Shown here piece by piece: positions 12,702-17,103 of a DNA stretch of 17,103 bases. Below the pieces are notes generated by a model that did no database searches, had not been told where the DNA came from, and saw nothing but the letters and a program-made list of their open reading frames with translations. This DNA comes from DATGYC01 sp035298385 (GTDB lineage: Bacteria > Bacillota > Sulfobacillia > Symbiobacteriales > Symbiobacteriaceae): the NCBI GenBank assembly GCA_035298385.1, contig DATGYC010000390.1, forward strand, positions 1-17,103. Reading direction: 5' to 3'. A program made the position numbers and the translations under genes. Each line of letters opens with the position of its first letter. Positions within the stretch are counted from its first letter, which is position 1.

Positions 12702-14207
12702 TTGCAGCTGAAGGAACTGGCCGCAGCCCTCACGGGGGTCATGCTAGCCGAAGGGATTGGAGAGCAAGAGGTAACCGGACTGGCCGCCGACTCGCGTCAG
12801 GTCAAACCGGGCGACCTCTTCGTTTGCATAACAGGTGGGCGGGTCGATGCGACCCAGTATGTTGGGGATGCGGTGGCCAAGGGCGCCGCCGCCGTCGTGG
12901 CCCAGCGCCCCGTAACCGTGCCGGCCGGCGTTGGCCTGATCGTGGTGGAGGAGGCCCGCCTGGCCCTCTCGGCGCTGGCGGATCGCTTCTACGGGTCGCC
13001 CTGGCGGCAACTGAAGAGTGTCGGCATCACAGGCACCAACGGCAAGACGACGACCGCCTTCCTGATCAAGCAGATGGGGATGGCGCTGGACCGCCTGACC
13101 GGCGTGATCGGGACGGCGGGCAACTACCTAGGCGACGTGGAGTTGGAGGCCAAGTCTGGCTACACCACGCCGGAGGCGCACAACATCCACCGGGCTCTGG
13201 CGGCGATGGTCGCCCGTGGCGGTGAGGCGGTAGCGATGGAGGTCTCCTCCCACGCCCTGGAGCAGCACCGGACCGACCATATCCATTTTGATGTGGCCGT
13301 CTTTACGAACCTGACCCATGAGCACTTGGACTACCACAAGACGATGGAGGGGTACTTCGAGGCGAAGGCGAAGCTCTTCCGCTCGTTGCGCCCGGGCGCC
13401 GTCGCGGTGATCAACCTGGACGACCCCTGGGGTGAGCGGATGGTCGCCGCCGTCCCGGCTGGGGTGCAGATCCTGACCTACGGCTTCCACGAGAAGGCGG
13501 CCGTCCGGGCGGTCGATCTGGCGCTCTCGCCGGTGGGCGCCCGCTACCGGGTGATCTCGCCGGCCGGTGAGGTGGCGGTCGACGCCCCAGGCCTCTTCGG
13601 GACCTACAACGTCTCGAACGCCCTAGCGGCCTTGGCGGCCTGCATGGGACTCGGCTGGGGCCTAGCCCGGCCAGCGCAGTCGCTGGCGCAGGCGGTTACG
13701 GCGCCCGGCCGCTTTGAGCGGATCGACCTGGGACAAGCCTTCCATGTGATCGTGGATTATGCCCACACGCCGGACGGCTTCGAGAAGCTCCTCTCGGACG
13801 TGGTCAAGGTGAAGGAGCCGGGCGCCAAGGTGATCGTGGTCTTCGGCTCGGCGGGCCACCGCGACCAGACCAAGCGCCCGACGATGGGCCAGGTGGCGGG
13901 CGACTTTGGCGACATCCTAGTCCTGACCGAGGAGGATCCGCGCACCGAGTCGGCCCTGCAGATCTGCGAGCAGATCGCTGCGGGCGTGCGGCGCCCGGGC
14001 GTGAAGGTGGAGATCATCGAGGACCGGGTCGAGGCGATCGACCGGGCGCTCCGCCTGGCGGCCCCGCACGATGTGCTGCTCGTCCTGGGCAAGGGGCGGG
14101 AGACCGAGCTTGAGGTCAACCACCCGACCACCTGGATCGACGACGTGACGACGACGATCGACCTGCTGCAGGCACTCCTGGCTGAGCGTGGGGCCGAGGC
14201 CCTCTAG
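12702..14207 (+). CDS. murE: MurE-type UDP-MurNAc-tripeptide ligase, stand-alone and diverged
   Basis: Mur ligases of this type use ATP to add the third amino acid to UDP-MurNAc-L-Ala-D-Glu in the cytoplasm. It has 501 residues and all three domains. The N-terminal domain has ADSRQVKPGDLF (29-40). The ATPase domain has GTNGKTTTAF (111-120), TTPEAHNIHR, MEVSSHALEQ (179-188) and THEHLDYH (205-212), with YFEAKAKLF (218-226) carrying the lysine that is carbamylated in the family. The C-terminal domain has VDYAHTPDGFEKLL (351-364). Differences from standard MurE are visible. The DAP-site motif DNPR reads EDPR (411-414), GDRD reads GHRD (385-388), and GKGHExYQ reads GKGRETEL (463-470). The third residue added is therefore uncertain. 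The start is TTG after AAGGGGGAAG. It lies outside any dcw cluster, next to an envelope-stress operon, and may be a second MurE. Confidence 0.88.
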   Translation: MQLKELAAALTGVMLAEGIGEQEVTGLAADSRQVKPGDLFVCITGGRVDATQYVGDAVAKGAAAVVAQRPVTVPAGVGLIVVEEARLALSALADRFYGSPWRQLKSVGITGTNGKTTTAFLIKQMGMALDRLTGVIGTAGNYLGDVELEAKSGYTTPEAHNIHRALAAMVARGGEAVAMEVSSHALEQHRTDHIHFDVAVFTNLTHEHLDYHKTMEGYFEAKAKLFRSLRPGAVAVINLDDPWGERMVAAVPAGVQILTYGFHEKAAVRAVDLALSPVGARYRVISPAGEVAVDAPGLFGTYNVSNALAALAACMGLGWGLARPAQSLAQAVTAPGRFERIDLGQAFHVIVDYAHTPDGFEKLLSDVVKVKEPGAKVIVVFGSAGHRDQTKRPTMGQVAGDFGDILVLTEEDPRTESALQICEQIAAGVRRPGVKVEIIEDRVEAIDRALRLAAPHDVLLVLGKGRETELEVNHPTTWIDDVTTTIDLLQALLAERGAEAL

Positions 14208-14228
14208 CAGAACGGTCAGGTGACAGAT

Positions 14229-14264
14229 GGCGCCCCCGTCCCCGGCATGCGGGGCTGGGGCGCC
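14229..14264 (+). terminator. Strong hairpin after murE, terminator-like but without T-tract
   Basis: GGCGCCCC (14229-14236) pairs with GGGGCGCC (14257-14264), with an inner CCCCG/CGGGG helix and a GCATG loop. It starts 21 bases after the murE stop and precedes the liaF promoter region. No run of T follows, so it may need a factor or act as an mRNA 3' stabiliser. Confidence 0.5.
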
Positions 14265-14280
14265 CCTGCGCGCCGTAGAA

Positions 14281-14349
14281 TCGTACCAAAGTACGATAGC
14301 GACTCTCCCGCCCGTACCTGTCCGCTTCCTCGAGCTTCCGGTACGATAG
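14281..14349. promoter_or_regulatory. Palindrome and repeated GTACGATAG upstream of the liaF operon
   Basis: TCGTAC-CAAA-GTACGA (14281-14296) is a perfect palindrome with six-base arms. Its right part extended, GTACGATAG (14291-14299), recurs at 14341-14349, 50 bases downstream and 37 bases before the first liaF start. The second copy overlaps a -10-like TAGAAT (14347-14352); the same TAGAATC also occurs at 14276-14282. No good -35 is seen, as expected for an activated promoter. A regulator such as the LiaR-like protein could bind here, but the sequence does not look like the Bacillus LiaR box. Confidence 0.4.
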
Positions 14350-14385
14350 AATCAGAAGTTCGGGATCGAGAGGAGTATGGACAAG

Positions 14386-15180
14386 ATGGAACGCCGTATC
14401 GTCGGCTTCGGTTTGATCGCGGCTGGGCTGATCTTCCTGCTGGATCGGATGAGCCTGGTGATGATGGATTTCTCGATCTGGTCGATCGCCTGGGTGCTGC
14501 TGGGCGGCTATCTGGTGCAGAAGGCGGTCCGCTGGGGCCGTGTCCGCTGGATTCAGCTCGGGTTTGGTGGCTGGCTGATGGCCGTCGGCCTGATGGATAT
14601 CCTCTTTGGTATGGGCCTCTCGCCGATCGGCGGCGCGCTCATCCGGGGCGCCTTCTGGCCGGTGATCCTCCTGATGCTCGGCATCACCATCCTGACCGGT
14701 GGGATCAAGATCGGGTTTATCAGCGACGGCGAGTGGAGCCACCACACCAGGCGCTGGGGCGCCGTGGGCGACAGCCGGCTCGGCGGTCCGGGCTACGTGA
14801 TCCAGGAGGATATGCAGATCAGCCACGGCATCGGTGAGACCCGGGTCGACCTGAGCCAGGCCGAGGTGCTGCCGGGTACCTGGAACCTGCAGGTAGAGCA
14901 GGGGATCGGCGACTCGACGATCTATCTGCCGGGCAACGTCTCGGTGATCGTGGAGGCGAACGTCGGCCTGGGCGACCTGGAGGTCCTGGGCGAGCGCCGG
15001 AGCGGCATCACCCCCTCCCTGAAGCGCCAGTTGATCATGCCGGAGGCGGATGCGACGCTGATTGTAAAGGCTCAGAACGGCCTTGGCCGGCTGCGGATCC
15101 TCCAGGCGGCGCCGTTCGGCGATCCCCGCCGGGATGGGCGCATCGTCCGCCCGATCGTCGATCTTGAGATGGAGGGGTAA
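14386..15180 (+). CDS. LiaF-like membrane protein, first of two tandem copies
   Basis: LiaF proteins sit in the membrane and restrain a LiaS-type kinase in the absence of cell-wall stress. This one has 264 residues: four transmembrane helices at about 5-20, 30-47, 56-75 and 90-110, then a linker and a cytoplasmic LiaF C-terminal domain (about 140-245). That domain has four recurring turns with a Gly-x-Gly core: HGIGE (147-151), QGIGD (173-177), VGLGD (193-197) and NGLGR (231-235). I chose the ATG at 14386 because AGGAG (14371-14375) is ten bases upstream. An in-frame ATG at 14377 is only one base from that site and would add three residues. The next liaF copy starts three bases after the stop, so it is the first gene of an operon. 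It is more complete in its membrane part than the second copy. Confidence 0.82.
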   Translation: MERRIVGFGLIAAGLIFLLDRMSLVMMDFSIWSIAWVLLGGYLVQKAVRWGRVRWIQLGFGGWLMAVGLMDILFGMGLSPIGGALIRGAFWPVILLMLGITILTGGIKIGFISDGEWSHHTRRWGAVGDSRLGGPGYVIQEDMQISHGIGETRVDLSQAEVLPGTWNLQVEQGIGDSTIYLPGNVSVIVEANVGLGDLEVLGERRSGITPSLKRQLIMPEADATLIVKAQNGLGRLRILQAAPFGDPRRDGRIVRPIVDLEMEG

Positions 15181-15183
15181 CGG

Positions 15184-15915
15184 TTGGCGAAACGCCTCTT
15201 CGTAGGTTCGGTCGCAATCCTGGCGGGTCTCTTCCTGCTGGCCCGCCAGTTCGGCCTACTGACCAGCCAGATCAACATCGCCTCGCTGGCTATCATGCTG
15301 GCGGGGCTCTGGCTCTTTCTCGTCAGCCTGGGTCGGAGAAGGGTGTTCCTCGCCCTCATAGGCGCCTGGGTTGGATCGTTTGGCGGGCTGCGGGCGCTCC
15401 ATGAGATGGGCTACCTGGTGCCGTCTGAGGCGATCCTGTTCAAGTTGATCCTGCCCGGATTTCTCGTGGGGATAGGCCTGGATCTGCTCTTCAAGCCGCG
15501 CCGGGTGCGCGGGAAGGAGTACGCGCGCGGGGTGCTCGGCGATCAGCGGATCGGGCAAGAGCCGTGGCAGCTGACCGGCGACATGTCTATCGAGCATGGG
15601 GTCGGCGATCTGAAGCTGGACCTGTCTACGGCCGTGATGGCGCCCGGGGAGTATGAGATCACGGTCAAGCACGGGATGGGGGACTGTGTCATCATCGTCC
15701 CGACCGACGTGAGCGTGGCGGTGGAGGGCCGGGTCAAGCTGGGCGACCTCATCCTCTTTGGCGAGCAGCGGGGCGGGACGGGCTCCCACTTAAAGGGCGG
15801 CTGGACGAGGCCAGAGAGCCCTGTCCTGCTGAAGATTAAGGCCAAGATGGGGACCGGTGAGTTGCGCGTCTTGGCCGCTGAGCCCCGGCGCCCTGGGGGG
15901 TGGATGGGCGAGTGA
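15184..15915 (+). CDS. liaF: LiaF-like membrane protein, second of two tandem copies
   Basis: This is a paralogue of the preceding gene, 243 residues, adjoining the kinase and so the likelier direct kinase partner. It has an N-terminal membrane part of about four helices (about 5-20, 33-49, 53-68, 83-103), a basic linker KPRRVRGK, and the LiaF C-terminal domain with HGVGD (138-142), HGMGD (163-167), KLGD (185-188) and KMGTGEL (221-227). The segment EITVKHGMGDCVIIVPTDVS aligns with the first copy's LQVEQGIGDSTIYLPGNVS, which shows the relationship directly. The start is TTG with GGAGGGG six bases upstream, overlapping the end of the previous gene. Its TGA overlaps the kinase GTG. The two copies are well diverged, pointing to an old duplication or to different roles. 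Confidence 0.82.
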   Translation: MAKRLFVGSVAILAGLFLLARQFGLLTSQINIASLAIMLAGLWLFLVSLGRRRVFLALIGAWVGSFGGLRALHEMGYLVPSEAILFKLILPGFLVGIGLDLLFKPRRVRGKEYARGVLGDQRIGQEPWQLTGDMSIEHGVGDLKLDLSTAVMAPGEYEITVKHGMGDCVIIVPTDVSVAVEGRVKLGDLILFGEQRGGTGSHLKGGWTRPESPVLLKIKAKMGTGELRVLAAEPRRPGGWMGE

Positions 15916-16982
15916 GACGCTACTCCTTTGGCCTGCAGTGGAAGCTGAGCTTCTGGGTTCTCCTCGCATCGATCGTCGCTGCTGCGGCATCGGTTGGGCT
16001 CTATTGGCTGGCGCGTCGCATCCCGGGCTTGACCGAGGGCGACGCGCTCCTCGCGGCGGTGGCGGGGAATCTGCTCTTGCATGTGGTGAGCGTCTACGTA
16101 GTGCTCCAACTGGCCCGCTCCCTGAAGCTGCGCCTCTGGGAGGCCGGGGATATGGCCGGGCGCCTAGCGCACGGTGACTTTGGCGCCCGGTTGCCCGCGG
16201 GCGAGGCGGACGAGGTGGGCGAACTCTACGACCGGCTGAACCAGATGGGCGAGGCGCTGGCCTCGACGGTCGGTCGCTTAAAGGAGCTTGGTGAGCAGAA
16301 CCGGGTCCTGGCAGAGGAGGCGCTCTCTGGCGCTGCCCTGGCCGAGCGGGCCCGGTTGGCGCGCGACCTGCATGACGGCGTGAACCAGCTGCTCTTCGTC
16401 CAGGCGATGCGAGCGGCGGCCCTGCGCAAGCAGCTCGAGAAGCAGGTCCAGGCTGGGTCGACAGGGCTCGAGCGGCTGATTGCGGATGCGACCACCCTGG
16501 AGGAGGGCGCCCGGGAGGCGCATACAGAGGCGCGCTCGCTGATCCTGCAGCTACGCCCGACGGCTCTGGAGCAGCAGGGGCTGGGCCCGGCGCTGGCGGA
16601 GTACGCCCAGACGGCGGCCCAGAAGGCCGGTTGGCAGCTCGAACTGCAGATCGACCCAGCGGTCCGCCTCTTCGGCGACTCGGCGGAGGCGCTCTTCCGG
16701 GTGGCGCAGGAGGCGCTGAACAACGTGACGAAGCACGCCCAGGCGCAGGGAGTCCTGATCGAACTCCGCCTGGATGGGGATGCGGTCCGGTTGGCGATCC
16801 GGGATGACGGGGTCGGCTTCCAGGCAAGCGCCACCCGGCGCCCGACGGCCGTTGGCTTAGTCGGGATGCAGGAGCGGGTGGCTGCGCTGGGCGGTCAACT
16901 CCAGCTACGCTCCCGTCAGGGCGGGGGTACCGAGGTCTCGGTCCGGTTGCCGGTGCAGGTAAAGAAGGAGGGGACCGCATGA
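15912..16982 (+). CDS. liaS: LiaS/VraS-like intramembrane-sensing histidine kinase
   Basis: This sensor kinase of the NarL-partner class has 356 residues and autophosphorylates in response to envelope stress. Two transmembrane helices (about 12-33 and 48-68) flank a short outside loop of roughly 14 residues, so it has no periplasmic sensor domain. A HAMP domain (about 69-121) and a short coiled coil lead to the HisKA_3 box RLARDLHDGVNQ, with phospho-acceptor H154. The ATPase domain has EALNNVTKHA (N box, 268-276), RDDGVGF (297-303), GLVGMQERVAALGG (315-328) and GGGTEVSVRLP. I chose the GTG at 15912 because it overlaps the liaF TGA by four bases (GTGA); the frame is open a little further upstream without benefit. 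Its TGA overlaps the regulator ATG. The order liaF-liaS-liaR supports the assignment. Confidence 0.9.
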   Translation: MRRYSFGLQWKLSFWVLLASIVAAAASVGLYWLARRIPGLTEGDALLAAVAGNLLLHVVSVYVVLQLARSLKLRLWEAGDMAGRLAHGDFGARLPAGEADEVGELYDRLNQMGEALASTVGRLKELGEQNRVLAEEALSGAALAERARLARDLHDGVNQLLFVQAMRAAALRKQLEKQVQAGSTGLERLIADATTLEEGAREAHTEARSLILQLRPTALEQQGLGPALAEYAQTAAQKAGWQLELQIDPAVRLFGDSAEALFRVAQEALNNVTKHAQAQGVLIELRLDGDAVRLAIRDDGVGFQASATRRPTAVGLVGMQERVAALGGQLQLRSRQGGGTEVSVRLPVQVKKEGTA

Positions 16983-17103
16983 TCCGGGTACTCCTGGTCG
17001 ATGACCACAAGATGGTCCGTGAGGGCCTGAAGGTCTACCTGACGCTTGAGGATGAGATCGAGGTAGTCGGGGAGGCGAGCGACGGCGGCGAGGGCGCCCG
17101 CCT
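16979..17103 (+). CDS. liaR: LiaR-like response regulator, N-terminus only
   Basis: The first 41 codons of a response regulator are present before the window ends. MIRVLLVDDHKMVREGL shows the first receiver strand and the acidic pair D8-D9 that binds magnesium; the phospho-accepting Asp (expected near 54) and the DNA-binding domain are beyond the edge. DDHxxVREGL is typical of NarL/LuxR-type regulators such as LiaR and VraR. The ATG overlaps the kinase stop (ATGA), and GGAGGGG lies just upstream, so it is co-translated with the kinase. Confidence 0.88.
   Translation, partial: MIRVLLVDDHKMVREGLKVYLTLEDEIEVVGEASDGGEGAR

Noticed and set aside
1..17103. Mobile element, defence island or CRISPR content
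   Set aside because: No transposase, integrase, nuclease-system genes, terminal inverted repeats, or regularly spaced direct repeats were found; gene style is uniform across the window.

Overview
The window is high-GC bacterial DNA (I judge it in the mid-60s percent GC by eye). It has strong Shine-Dalgarno sequences, frequent GTG and TTG starts, short intergenic gaps, and a Firmicutes-type envelope-stress cassette (LiaF/LiaS/LiaR-like). Together these suggest a high-GC Firmicute, something like Symbiobacterium or a related deep-branching clostridial lineage. That placement is inference from gene content and style, not from a marker gene. I see no rRNA, tRNA, CRISPR array, insertion sequence, phage gene or attachment site.

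Layout. (1) 1-1395 (+): the 3' two-thirds of a DinG-family helicase gene, cut by the window edge, ending at a hairpin shared with the convergent gene. (2) 1459-2754 (-): an AbgA-like M20 amidohydrolase. It is divergent from (3) 2969-5696 (+), an aspartase gene followed by a DcuC-family C4-dicarboxylate transporter gene. The 214-base divergent spacer carries a near-perfect CRP/FNR-type palindrome. (4) 5862-8087 (+): homoserine dehydrogenase with an ACT domain, tightly coupled to a membrane-anchored glycerophosphodiesterase. Terminators flank this pair. (5) 8134-8529 (+): an unrecognised 131-residue protein whose ribosome-binding site lies inside the preceding terminator. (6) 8570-10642 (-): a secreted, modular glucosaminidase. 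(7) 10766-12506 (-): an MFS exporter and a small four-helix membrane protein, joined by a stop/start hairpin. (8) 12702-14207 (+): a MurE-type Mur ligase outside any division/cell-wall cluster, with diverged substrate-site motifs. (9) 14386-17103 (+): a cell-envelope stress operon of two tandem LiaF-like proteins, a LiaS/VraS-like intramembrane-sensing kinase and the start of a LiaR-like regulator, which runs off the window.

How the genes may work together. Aspartase and DcuC form a plausible unit in which aspartate is deaminated to fumarate and C4-dicarboxylates are exchanged, possibly under anaerobic or catabolite control. AbgA next door releases amino acids such as glutamate from amidated substrates. 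The right half leans toward the envelope: a peptidoglycan hydrolase, a peptidoglycan-precursor ligase and a wall-stress sensor operon.

I did not find a clearly new multi-gene system. The points most worth a second look are the duplicated LiaF with its upstream palindrome, the MurE with EDPR/GKGRE motifs, two places where a ribosome-binding site is built into a hairpin, and a strong excess of the palindrome GGCGCC.
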